Part shown: in pieces, positions 48,041-55,006 of the stretch
How positions within the stretch are numbered: the first letter of the stretch is position 1
Layout: each line of letters begins with the position of its first letter
DNA from: Virgisporangium aurantiacum
GTDB taxonomy: Bacteria; Actinomycetota; Actinomycetes; Mycobacteriales; Micromonosporaceae
Direction of reading: 5' to 3'
Assembly (NCBI RefSeq): GCF_016863635.1
Contig: NZ_BOPG01000027.1
Span: 211,013 to 275,012 of the forward strand
Length of the DNA: 64,000 bases
Translations under genes and position numbers: made by a program
Notes under the pieces: model-generated
Databases searched by the model: none
What the model was told of the DNA's origin: nothing
The model's input: only the letters and a program-made list of their open reading frames with translations

Positions 48041-48268
48041 ATGCCAGCAGCGGCCGTGGTCACACTGATCATCACCGCACTGATCATCTTTGCCGCGGCT
48101 CTCGGGCTGCTGCGGGTCATCTTCCACCTGCGGGCGGTCCGGCAGACGCTCGGCGCCGTGATCGGCGGGGTGGCGGTCGTCGCCGAGAAGACGAGCACGG
48201 TGCCGTCCGTGGTGCCGTCGGTCAACGCGAACCTGAAGCCCGTGCGCGACTTCTGCGAATCGATCTGA
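48041..48268 (+). CDS. Small single-span membrane protein 2 of the cox set
   Basis: 75 residues: an N-terminal membrane helix (AVVTLIITALIIFAAALGLL), a basic stop (RVIFHLRAVR), then a short helical tail ending KPVRDFCESI. A strong AAGGAG precedes the ATG. Five bases after the previous gene's stop. Confidence 0.72.
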   Translation: MPAAAVVTLIITALIIFAAALGLLRVIFHLRAVRQTLGAVIGGVAVVAEKTSTVPSVVPSVNANLKPVRDFCESI

Positions 48269-48286
48269 GGTTTTTGGAGCGATGAA

Positions 48287-48529
48287 ATGACGACCGGTTG
48301 GGCCGTGGGGTACGTGATCGCGATCGCCGTCGTGCTGGTGGTGGTCGCGCTGGTGGTGCCGATCCTGTTGCTGGCAAAGTCGATCGGCGACCAGGCCGCG
48401 ACGATCAACGAGTCGCTGACGGAGTCGGTCCGCAACACCGCCGCGCTCACCCAGTTGACCACGACGATCGAGCACGCCGAGGTGATCACCGCGGGATTGA
48501 ACCGCGGCCGGACCCGGCTGGGAGGCTGA
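48287..48529 (+). CDS. Small single-span membrane protein 3 of the cox set
   Basis: 80 residues with an N-terminal helix (VGYVIAIAVVLVVVALVVPI) and a tail rich in Thr/Asn/Ala (ESLTESVRNTAALTQLTTTI) that looks like a coiled-coil or partner-binding helix. Same layout as its neighbours; no family recognised. Confidence 0.7.
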   Translation: MTTGWAVGYVIAIAVVLVVVALVVPILLLAKSIGDQAATINESLTESVRNTAALTQLTTTIEHAEVITAGLNRGRTRLGG

Positions 48530-48531
48530 GG

Positions 48532-48801
48532 ATGGATTCCCGTGACTTGTGGTGGGGCGCGATCATCGGCGGGTTCGTGGTCGTCCTCGCGGTCGCCGCG
48601 CTGCTGACCGTCCTGGTGCTCCTGGTCCGGCGGATCGAGCGGCGGGTGGTGGTCGTGCGCGACACCCTCAAGGCCGCCGCGGCCAACACTTCCGAAACGG
48701 CGCTGATCGGCGAGACCGCCACGCGGGTCGACGCCGTGCTCGCCGAAGGCCTGGAGCACCACCTGTTCCTGGGCCGGGTCCTCGACAAAGTGAGGTCGTG
48801 A
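48532..48801 (+). CDS. Small single-span membrane protein 4 of the cox set
   Basis: 89 residues. The membrane helix WGAIIGGFVVVLAVAALLTV is followed by RRIERR and a helical tail (RDTLKAAAANTSETALIGE) ending in LEHHLFLGRVLDKVRS. GGGAGG ends ten bases before the ATG, inside the previous gene's last codons; two bases separate the genes. Confidence 0.7.
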   Translation: MDSRDLWWGAIIGGFVVVLAVAALLTVLVLLVRRIERRVVVVRDTLKAAAANTSETALIGETATRVDAVLAEGLEHHLFLGRVLDKVRS

Positions 48802-48805
48802 CGCG

Positions 48806-49153
48806 ATGGTCGTCCTGTCGGTGCTCGTCATCGCCGCGTTGATCGCGGGCCTCGCGATCTACCTCTACATCGTCGGCAGCCAGTTGCAGCGGGTCGCCAC
48901 CCACCTCGAGGAGTGCGCCTCGATCGTGCAGACCGTGGTCGGGCACGCCGAGGTGATCGAGCCGGACGTCGAGCACATCAACCGCACCGGCGGGGTCATC
49001 GCCGGCGCGCTGCCGCTCCTGTACGGCATGGCCGAGGGGATCGTCGCCGGCGTGACGCCACGCCCGTCGCAGCCGGCCGAGCGCCCGCCGGCGGTCCCGG
49101 CCTCCGGGCGTCGCCGCTCCCGCCTGCACGACGCGGTCGGCTACCGCCCCTGA
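48806..49153 (+). CDS. Small single-span membrane protein 5 of the cox set
   Basis: 115 residues. A membrane helix (VLSVLVIAALIAGLAIYLYI) is followed by a helical segment (LQRVATHLEECASIVQTVVG) and a Pro/Arg-rich end. The shared H/N-rich motifs (HAEVIEPDVEHINR here, HAEVITAGLNRGR in protein 3) hint that the five arose partly by duplication. A decayed transposase fragment begins two bases after its stop. Confidence 0.68.
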   Translation: MVVLSVLVIAALIAGLAIYLYIVGSQLQRVATHLEECASIVQTVVGHAEVIEPDVEHINRTGGVIAGALPLLYGMAEGIVAGVTPRPSQPAERPPAVPASGRRRSRLHDAVGYRP

Positions 49154-49154
49154 T

Positions 49155-49262
49155 CGGTTCCGGCCTCGTCTCGCCGAGCCGATCGGTGCGGATGAGGGTG
49201 CCGTCGAGAATCGCGTAGGTCAGCCGGGCGATGCCTGTCATCGCTTGCGCCAGGGTCGGAGC
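49155..49262 (-). pseudogene. Transposase remnant (DDE, IS5-like)
   Basis: The minus frame reads APTLAQAMTGIARLTYAILD followed by GTLIRTDRLGETRP. This is the catalytic-Asp block of DDE transposases with the form (A)YxILDGTLIxIDR. It is interrupted by a stop upstream and diverges after RPEPIRG, so only about 35 residues survive. No inverted repeats recognised. Confidence 0.65.
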
Positions 49263-49690
49263 CCGCCGGGTCGGTCAGGTAGCGGGCCATCGGTAACGTC
49301 CCCCGGGCGTCCGGATGGCCGGGTGTGTCCTCGTGCGGGTTGGGCGGGGAGGTCATCGTCCGGCGGTGTCGCCGGGTCGATCGACTGGTCGCCTACTCGT
49401 GGGCGACGGCGCGGAGTGTGCGGATGCTGGCTTGTGGCCATTCTCCTCCACTGTGGACTGTTGCGGATCTCGCTGAAGTCGCGCGCATACGCGGCTCGCC
49501 TCCTCTCTGGGATCGACGGTTATCGGTTGGGTTAGCGAACCTGTTAGCGGGGTGTGCTGGCCCGTGCACGGGTGTAGCACTGGCCGCATGTGGCCCCACT
49601 GGCCGAAACAACGAGCCCGATACATTGGCACTCTCATGCGCGCCCTGTCGGGCGCGACGGCCGCCACGAGCGACGGGTGTTGCGGGTTAG
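49263..49690. other. Region without a recognisable gene
   Basis: Only short, mutually overlapping frames occur. A minus frame (MTSPPNPHEDTPGHP, about 49289-49356) might be a truncated gene end. The palindrome CTCCACTGTGGAC is at 49446-49458. It lies between the transposase scar and the truncated regulator and looks like decayed DNA. Confidence 0.5.
49446..49458. repeat. Iterated palindrome GTCCACWGTGGAC, copy 4
   Basis: CTCCACTGTGGAC in non-coding decayed DNA, one mismatch from the perfect form. Confidence 0.75.
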
Positions 49691-49735
49691 CGGAGACGTG
49701 ACGGTCAGCCCCTGGCCGACATCGCGATCCATACC

Positions 49736-50788
49736 GTGCGTGCGCTGTGCGCCGGCTTGGGTATCCCAAGCTCACTCGCGGGCTTGCTCGATGACCAGGA
49801 GGACGACACGAACCGCCGCCAGTTCCTCGCGGGCACGACCGGTGCCTCGGGGCTCGCGTTGATCGGCACGGTCGAGGGCGACGTCCCGACCGAGTCGCAC
49901 GATCAGGAACGGCTGTTGACGATCCCGTCCGCCACCTATCGTCGGCTTGAACAGCGCTTACCCTCGCGCAGCCTCATCGCGCCGGTGTGCGCTCACCTCG
50001 CCCTCGTGCGCCAGGTCGCCACCCGCGACGAACACTCCCCAGCACACACCCGCCGCCTGTTCGCCGTTCTCAGCGAGACGGCGGGACTCGCCGCGTGGCT
50101 CTACGTCGACGTCGAGGACCGGGCCAACGCCCGTCGTCACTACCAGCTCGCCGTTCGGATGGCCGAGCGGTCGGGCCATCCGCTCCTGCCGGCGTACATG
50201 CAGGCAAGCCTGAGCCAGTTCGCCGCGAACTGCGGCGACGCGACCGAGAGCGTCCGTCTTGTCGTGGACGCGCGGCGCCGGCTACCGCGGTCCGCGCCGG
50301 CCATCGCGGGGATCTGGATCGACGCGATCGAGTCTCTCGCCCTGGCGCAGACCAGGGACCGCAACGCCCTGACGAAGCTGGATCATGCCGAGGCGCGGCT
50401 CGCCCGGGCATCGAACGACGAACCGGTGTGGCCGTGGATCTTCCGATTCGACGAGCGGAAGCTCGCCGGATTCCGTGCACAGGTCGCGGCCAAGCTCGGC
50501 CGGCCGAAGCTCGCGGAGAAGGCCCTCCAGATCGCGCACGATCCGCAGCAGGCGCCGAAACCACGGGCAGTCGTGGACGTCATGCGGGCCGGCGTCCTCG
50601 CCAGCGATGGAAATCTCGACGAAGCGTGCAAGGTCGCGGTTGAGGCATTCGACGTCGGCCGCTCCTACGACTCGGAACGCGTGACCCGCGCCGTCGCGGA
50701 ATTCCGAAACACGCTGGGCACCCAACCGGGCCGCGCCGTGGCGGAACTCGATGAACGTCTCTACGGAACCTATCGGGAGGAACTTTGA
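49736..50788 (+). CDS. TPR-rich regulator-like protein, probably missing its N-terminal HTH
   Basis: About 350 residues from GTG 49736; the frame is open only from 49691. It reads like the C-terminal part of actinomycete regulators that follow an HTH: IHTVRALCAGLGIPSSLAGLL, then NRRQFLAGTTGASG, then TPR-like helices (RANARRHYQLAVRMAERSGH, KLGRPKLAEKALQIAHDP). Full-length relatives have a DNA-binding domain before this point, which is absent here. It overlaps the following SLOG gene by four bases (50785-50788), so the pair was an operon. Confidence 0.65.
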   Translation: MRALCAGLGIPSSLAGLLDDQEDDTNRRQFLAGTTGASGLALIGTVEGDVPTESHDQERLLTIPSATYRRLEQRLPSRSLIAPVCAHLALVRQVATRDEHSPAHTRRLFAVLSETAGLAAWLYVDVEDRANARRHYQLAVRMAERSGHPLLPAYMQASLSQFAANCGDATESVRLVVDARRRLPRSAPAIAGIWIDAIESLALAQTRDRNALTKLDHAEARLARASNDEPVWPWIFRFDERKLAGFRAQVAAKLGRPKLAEKALQIAHDPQQAPKPRAVVDVMRAGVLASDGNLDEACKVAVEAFDVGRSYDSERVTRAVAEFRNTLGTQPGRAVAELDERLYGTYREEL

Positions 50789-51312
50789 CGCGAGTAGCGG
50801 TATCCGGCCATCGTCAACTGACGGCCGAGGTCGCGGCCCTGGTGTCTGCTGGAGTCGACGCGGAACTCGACCGGCTCGCCGCCACGGGTCCCGATCTGGT
50901 GGGCCTGTCCTGCCTCGCCGACGGCGCGGACCAGATCTTCGCGCTCGCCGTCCTGAACCGTGGCGGGTCCATCGAAGCCATCGTGCCCGCCGAGCTGTAC
51001 CGCGACGGCATCCCCGACGAAGACAAACCGGCGTACGACACGCTGCTCGGCCGCTCCAGCGAGGTCTATCGCTGCGACCACCGCGAATCAACTTCCGAGG
51101 CTCACATGGACGCGAGCCGCCTGATGATCGACAAGGCGGATCACCTGATCGCCGTCTGGGATGGGAAACCGGCGCGTGGCTACGGCGGGACCGCAGACGT
51201 CGTGGAGTACGCCCGGGCATCGAGGTGCATCTGGACGCATACGTTGCTGACGAGCCGCAGGACTGGCCGCTCTGGATGGTCAACCAATCGCGGTCTGCGA
51301 CCTACGTCCTGA
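50785..51312 (+). CDS. SLOG-domain (nucleotide-sensing) protein with scrambled C-terminus
   Basis: A 175-residue frame. The first about 145 residues form a SLOG/LOG-like Rossmann domain (MTRVAVSGHRQLTAEVAAL, GLSCLADGADQIFALAVL, DHLIAVWDGKPARGYGGTADVVEYARAS). Such domains bind NAD- or cyclic-nucleotide-type signals and occur in conflict systems. After ARAS the frame runs into DNA whose other frame encodes a SEFIR domain, so the last about 30 residues (RCIWTHTLLTSR) are probably not native. A deletion joined the two genes at about 51215. Confidence 0.6.
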   Translation: MTRVAVSGHRQLTAEVAALVSAGVDAELDRLAATGPDLVGLSCLADGADQIFALAVLNRGGSIEAIVPAELYRDGIPDEDKPAYDTLLGRSSEVYRCDHRESTSEAHMDASRLMIDKADHLIAVWDGKPARGYGGTADVVEYARASRCIWTHTLLTSRRTGRSGWSTNRGLRPTS

Positions 51313-51979
51313 TAGTCGCGTCCCCCGAGTATCGACGCCGGGCGGAGGACCGGGCCGCTCCGGACGAGGGGCGGGGTGTGCAATTCGAGGCAATGCTCAT
51401 CCGCAATGAGATGTACGCGAACTTGAAATCTGGCCGGAAGAAATTTCTACCCGTTATCCTGCCTGATGGATCGACTAGCGATATCCCCACCTGGCTTGGT
51501 GGCGACGCCTCTACGAACTATCAGATCAAGCAGCTAACTGCTCGGGGCGTCGAGGGACTGTTGCGGTATATTACTGATCAGCCATTGTATGTCGCGCCCC
51601 CGATCGGCAACGTGCCGGTGTTGCCGCCGCGAAAGACGGTCGGAGCCGCCGAGCTATCAGATTCCGATGACTCGGCACCGCCATTGGCGACGAAACTGAC
51701 GGCGTTCTCAACGGATGAAATGCTTTTGCAGTCGCAGGTGCGCCAATTCTTGACGCGGAGCGACATTGGACTTCGCGACGATGATCTCGGCCTTGATCTC
51801 CGTGATCAGGAGGGGCGCCGCCATCTTATCGATATAGCATGCGCAAACACTGTCATCCAGTACAAGTTGACGGATTCCGGCCGCGAACGCGGTTGGAGAT
51901 CGAACGAAAACTGGCGACTTGGGTCAGTGATAGGGCCGAAACTACCGGACGGCCGTATTCGGCAGTATTGACCGACGGC
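51216..51979 (+). pseudogene. SEFIR/TIR-like plus nuclease-like protein, truncated and frameshifted
   Basis: One frame gives a SEFIR-type domain lacking its first strand: GIEVHLDAYVADEPQDWPLW, SATYVLIVASPEYRRRAED, FLPVILPDG, IPTWLGGD. A C-terminal segment ends DQEGRRHLIDIACANTVIQYKL. The continuation RPRTRLEIERKLATWVSDRA, then ETTGRPYSAVLTDG, is found in the next frame, so a frameshift lies near 51870-51885. That C-terminal block resembles restriction-endonuclease-like domains (IDxACANTVIExK), with Q in place of the usual acidic residue before the Lys. GC content is visibly lower around 51400-51850. It looks like a decayed defence effector. Confidence 0.6.
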
Positions 51980-52040
51980 GGGCCTAACTCTTGCTCTTGT
52001 GGGCTGGATCGGACGGGCACCCGTGCCGGCGGCACGCTGG

Positions 52041-52325
52041 TTATTTCGGCCCGAATGTGAACCCCCACGTTCCGTCAATGAAGGACTGCTTGCAGGGGCC
52101 GACGCGGTAATAACGAGCGAAGTTGGACCGGCTCGAGATACACGAGTCGTAGCTGGAGTAGCCGCCGCTGTAACAGCACGCCTGGCTCCCGACCGGAGGC
52201 GAACTCACCGTGGCGGTCGCGGCGGCGTCGACTGTCGCACTGGCATTTGCTGTCACCCCGATGGGAAGCAGGCCCACTAATGCGAGTCCGACGATGACTG
52301 GTACCCGCTGGAAAGCGCGGCGCAT
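52041..52325 (-). CDS. Small secreted cysteine-containing protein
   Basis: 94 residues. A signal peptide (VPVIVGLALVGLLPIGVTANA) is followed by a mature part of about 60 residues with four Cys (QACCYSGGY, YDSCISS, GPCKQSF) and many Tyr/Ser. Two disulfides are likely. The pattern suggests a small extracellular protein, possibly an inhibitor or antimicrobial; no family recognised. It lies 146 bases after another small secreted Cys protein on the same strand. Confidence 0.6.
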   Translation of the reverse strand: MRRAFQRVPVIVGLALVGLLPIGVTANASATVDAAATATVSSPPVGSQACCYSGGYSSYDSCISSRSNFARYYRVGPCKQSFIDGTWGFTFGPK

Positions 52326-52471
52326 GTCGCTCCTGATTGGTAGGTGAGGGTCGAGCGATCAACAAAGGTCGGACATACCAAGATCTTCCAAACCGGCTAC
52401 TCCTACGCCCCGAGAGCGCCGCCACCATGCAGGCGTCGGTGCTCACGGGCTCGGGAACGGTCACTGAGCAA

Positions 52472-52834
52472 TCAGCACAACCCCACGTACCACGCGTTGT
52501 CAGCGAAGATGTAGTAGTCGACGAACACGTCCTGCCAGGGACCCACGCACGTGGTGTAGTTGGGCCCCTTCCGCTTGTCGACCTCGATCCGGATCTGGGT
52601 CGGACCGCAGTGCCAGTAGCGGAGGTGCGCGTAGTCCATCGGGCTGTCGCGGTAGGCGCCACACTGCTTTCCCACCGGAGCCTCGAGCACCCCGATGCCC
52701 CCACCGGTAGCTGATTCAACGGCAACACCGCGCCCGGCGGTAGCCGCCGATGCGTTGCCGGCCGGCGCCGCCGCCGCAAGGCCCGCCACTACGACCGCCA
52801 CTGCCAGCCTGCTCATCATCTTCGGAGCGTTCAC
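52472..52834 (-). CDS. Small secreted cysteine-containing protein
   Basis: 120 residues from GTG 52834, which follows GGGGGA. It has a signal peptide (MMSRLAVAVVVAGLAAAAPAG) and then a domain with four Cys (GKQCGAYRD, RYWHCGPTQIRIEVDKRKGP, YTTCVGPWQD, and a C-terminal VGLC). The aromatic-rich GPWQDVFVDYYIFADNAWYVG stretch reads as a compact beta fold. Similar one-domain secreted proteins are common in actinomycetes with unknown function. Nothing is seen in 52326-52471. Confidence 0.62.
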   Translation of the reverse strand: MNAPKMMSRLAVAVVVAGLAAAAPAGNASAATAGRGVAVESATGGGIGVLEAPVGKQCGAYRDSPMDYAHLRYWHCGPTQIRIEVDKRKGPNYTTCVGPWQDVFVDYYIFADNAWYVGLC

Positions 52835-52948
52835 TCGTCCCCCTTCGCACACCAACGGGTCAGATCCGACGGTATGTGCCGACGCTGCCGTGCCACTCTC
52901 GCGGCGCTCTCGCGCGACGTCAGCCCCGGACCGGCGGCACGGCCGCTT

Positions 52949-53209
52949 CTACAGCTCCAGCTCGAAGCCCTCATGGGACGCGACGAAGCCCAGCCGTTCG
53001 TAGAAGCGGTGCGCGTCCTCCCGGGCCCGATCCGACGTCAACTGGACGAGCGCGCAGCCCCGGCTGCGCGCTTGGTCGACCGCCCACCGCATCATCGCGG
53101 CCCCGAGCCCGCGGTTCCGGTACCCCGCCGCGACCCGGACGGCCTCGATCTGGGCAAGCACACGGCGATTCCAGATCCGGCCCACTCCGGCACCGGCCGA
53201 GACAGCCAC
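52949..53209 (-). pseudogene. GNAT acetyltransferase, C-terminal fragment
   Basis: 86 residues. LAQIEAVRVAAGYRNRGLGAAMMRWA is the acetyl-CoA-binding R/QxxGxG/A block of GNAT enzymes, and LVQLTSDRAREDAHRFYERLGF is the usual C-terminal strand. The first 60-70 residues of the family are missing and the sequence upstream is unrelated, so this is a truncated gene. Confidence 0.72.
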
Positions 53210-53229
53210 TGTGCTGGAGGTAGTCCTCG

Positions 53230-53467
53230 ATGCGCGACCGCGGACCGACGATCCTGATCACCGGCGCAGCGGGAATGCTGGGATCGGCAGTCGTTCCGGC
53301 CGCCCGGGCGGCCGGCTACCGGGTGGTCGCGACCGACATCCAGCCCGGCGCGGTCCAGCTTGATGTACGCGACCCGCACGGCGGTGGAGGCGGCGGTCGC
53401 CAGCCTCTCCCCGCTGTGGTCGTCCACCTGCCCGCCTTGACCAGCCTCGAGGAGTGCGAACTCGACC
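53230..53467 (+). pseudogene. NAD-dependent sugar epimerase/reductase, N-terminal fragment with frameshift
   Basis: It begins ILITGAAGMLGSAVVPAARA, the GxxGxxG NAD-binding start of extended short-chain reductases (RmlD/epimerase type), then DVRDP. From there the family continuation (RTAVEAAVASLSP) is in the next frame and ALTSLEECELD is back in the first, so it carries compensating or sequencing indels. It stops abruptly at GACCCGGG, where Tn3-type transposase sequence begins. Confidence 0.6.
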
Positions 53468-53636
53468 CGGGTTCGTCGCCGCGTTCACCGCGGTCTCCGG
53501 CGGCGAACCGCGCCTGGCCGACCTGCACATCACGATCGCCGCGGCATTGACCGCACACGCCCTCAACGTCGGCTACACCCCGGTCATCAGCCACGTCGAC
53601 CAGAACTACCTGCGCGCCGAGACCTACGCCGCGGAC
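53466..53636 (+). pseudogene. Tn3-family transposase fragment
   Basis: PGFVAAFTAVSGGEPRLADL, then HITIAAALTAHALNVGYTPVI, then SHVDQNYLRAETYAA is the conserved core of Tn3 TnpA. About ten residues are deleted between GYTPVI and SHVDQ. Only about 55 residues survive of a protein near 1000 residues. Confidence 0.65.
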
Positions 53637-53641
53637 ACTGG

Positions 53642-53854
53642 GGAATCGAAAACAAGACCCACTGGGTCCGCGACGTCACTTACGACGAAGACCGCTCCCA
53701 GATCCGCACCGGCACCGGTCCCCAAGTCATGGCCACCCTCCGCAACGCCGCCATCGGCGCCCTACGACTGGCCGGTGTCACCAACATCGCCGCCGCCACC
53801 CGCCACCACGCCCGCAACGCCAACCGACCCCTGGCCCTACTCGGCATCATCTAA
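53642..53854 (+). pseudogene. ISAs1-family transposase, C-terminal remnant
   Basis: The frame ends at the TAA at 53852 and reads GIENKTHWVRDVTYDEDRSQ, IRTGTGPQVMATLRNAAIG and AATRHHARNANRPLALLGII. This is the standard C-terminus of ISAs1/IS4-type transposases. It abuts the Tn3 fragment directly, so both were brought together by deletion. Confidence 0.75.
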
Positions 53855-54089
53855 CGACTTTGCCGGGGCCCTGGACGGGCACCGAGCCGAGTGTGATCGC
53901 ATCCTGTTCCGCCTTGAGGATCTTTAGTAGGAGTGAGGCGCGTTCGTTGGAGACGCCGTGCCCGTCCTCGCGCATGGCGTGGGCGAGGTTGTCTCGCGAC
54001 AGCGACCGAGCGTTGGCGGCGAGCGTCGCGCGGGCCGCCCGCGCCGCCAGCACGAGGTGCGCCACGGCGCGGATGTCGACCGCCGCCAC
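53847..54089 (-). CDS. Fragment of a DUF2637-like/plasmid-type HTH protein
   Basis: 80 residues from GTG 54089. The part ARSLSRDNLAHAMREDGHGV, then SNERASLLLKILKAEQ, resembles the C-terminal helix-turn-helix of actinomycete plasmid-transfer/DUF2637 proteins, whose membrane N-terminus is missing here. A stop lies shortly upstream in frame. It overlaps the ISAs1 remnant by eight bases. Likely a leftover of an integrated element. In 54090-54293 nothing is recognised. Confidence 0.45.
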   Translation of the reverse strand: MAAVDIRAVAHLVLAARAARATLAANARSLSRDNLAHAMREDGHGVSNERASLLLKILKAEQDAITLGSVPVQGPGKVVR

Positions 54090-54293
54090 CCGGCCGCGGT
54101 TCCGCCCCAGGTGCCGGCGGCGCGGTCAGCCGGACCGGTCGGGGACAGTGTGGCGGCGGTCGTCCGCTCACCGGGGTCGGTCCCGGCCCCCGGCACTCGA
54201 CGCCATCGGTGGGGTGGATGGCCTGCGCAGCCGGATCACCATCCTCGGTCTCGACGAGCGCAACTGGACGACTGACGTGCTCCGCTGACCCCG

Positions 54294-54734
54294 CTACCGG
54301 TTCTGAGGTTCGCCGGGTTCGCGGCTGGTCGTCAGCGGGCCGGTGGTCGGTGCGGTGTACCCGCCGATCCACTCGTCCTTCCAGGACCGGTCGTACTGCT
54401 GCTCGTTGCAGGTCGGGCGGTAGATGGCGGCCAGTTCCCCGGCGATCTGCTCGCGGTGTGACCGCAGGCCGCCGGGCACGTCGTAGGTGCAGATGTAGAC
54501 ACCCCAGCGGCCGCCGGCCCGCTTCACCCAGCATGGCGCGGCCGGATGGTTGAACGGGAAGCCTTCGGCCGACAGGTCGTCGGAGTGGCCGACGTAGATG
54601 ACCGCGTAGGTTTCGCGGGCCGGGTCGGGCTTGTACATGACCGCGTACACCGCCGGGCGGGCCGGTGGCGTCCACCCGCCGAGCGTCCGGGGTCCCTCGA
54701 ACGGGTACCCGGCCAGCGATCCCAGCCTGATCAC
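54294..54734 (-). CDS. GIY-YIG-like small protein in the cox accessory operon
   Basis: 146 residues from GTG 54734, coupled by GTGA to the preceding gene. The stretch PAVYAVMYKPDPARETYAVI followed by YVGHSDDL, and later CTYDVPGGLRSHREQIAGEL, follows the GIY-YIG nuclease fold pattern (two short YAV strands, then YVG, an acidic residue near the end). Catalytic activity is uncertain because the Arg/Glu set is not clearly present. It is the terminal gene of the leftward accessory operon. Confidence 0.55.
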   Translation of the reverse strand: MIRLGSLAGYPFEGPRTLGGWTPPARPAVYAVMYKPDPARETYAVIYVGHSDDLSAEGFPFNHPAAPCWVKRAGGRWGVYICTYDVPGGLRSHREQIAGELAAIYRPTCNEQQYDRSWKDEWIGGYTAPTTGPLTTSREPGEPQNR

Positions 54735-55006
54735 GCGAGATCGTCGTCCTCGCTGATGGCCTCGGTGGTGGTGATCGGCCACGCCGGCAGCCCGGCCTCG
54801 CGCACCGCGCCGACGAACGTCTCGGTACCGAGACGCACGGCGGACGAACGGTCGTCGGCCTCGACGACCACCTGCGCGCCGTAGTGCATGCTGCCGATGC
54901 CGGAGGCGATCCCGCCGGAACCCGCGACGGCGTCGGCCAACGCGAGCACCTCCTCGTGGCTGACCTCCCGATCGCCCTCGGCGACGATCGACACGCTCCA
55001 CTTCAC
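54731..55006 (-). CDS. Small hypothetical protein of the cox accessory operon
   Basis: 91 residues from GTG 55006, overlapping the coxE stop by GTGA. The beginning KWSVSIVAEGDREVSHEEVL and GSMHYGAQVVVEADDRSSAV suggest a compact ferredoxin-like alpha/beta fold. No motif identifies a function. Tight coupling on both sides argues for a role with CoxE or with the GIY-YIG-like protein. Confidence 0.6.
   Translation of the reverse strand: MKWSVSIVAEGDREVSHEEVLALADAVAGSGGIASGIGSMHYGAQVVVEADDRSSAVRLGTETFVGAVREAGLPAWPITTTEAISEDDDLA

Noticed and set aside
49289..49356. Short minus-strand frame starting MTSPPNPHEDTP as a gene
   Set aside because: No ribosome site or recognisable motif, and it runs directly into the transposase scar. 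At best a truncated end.
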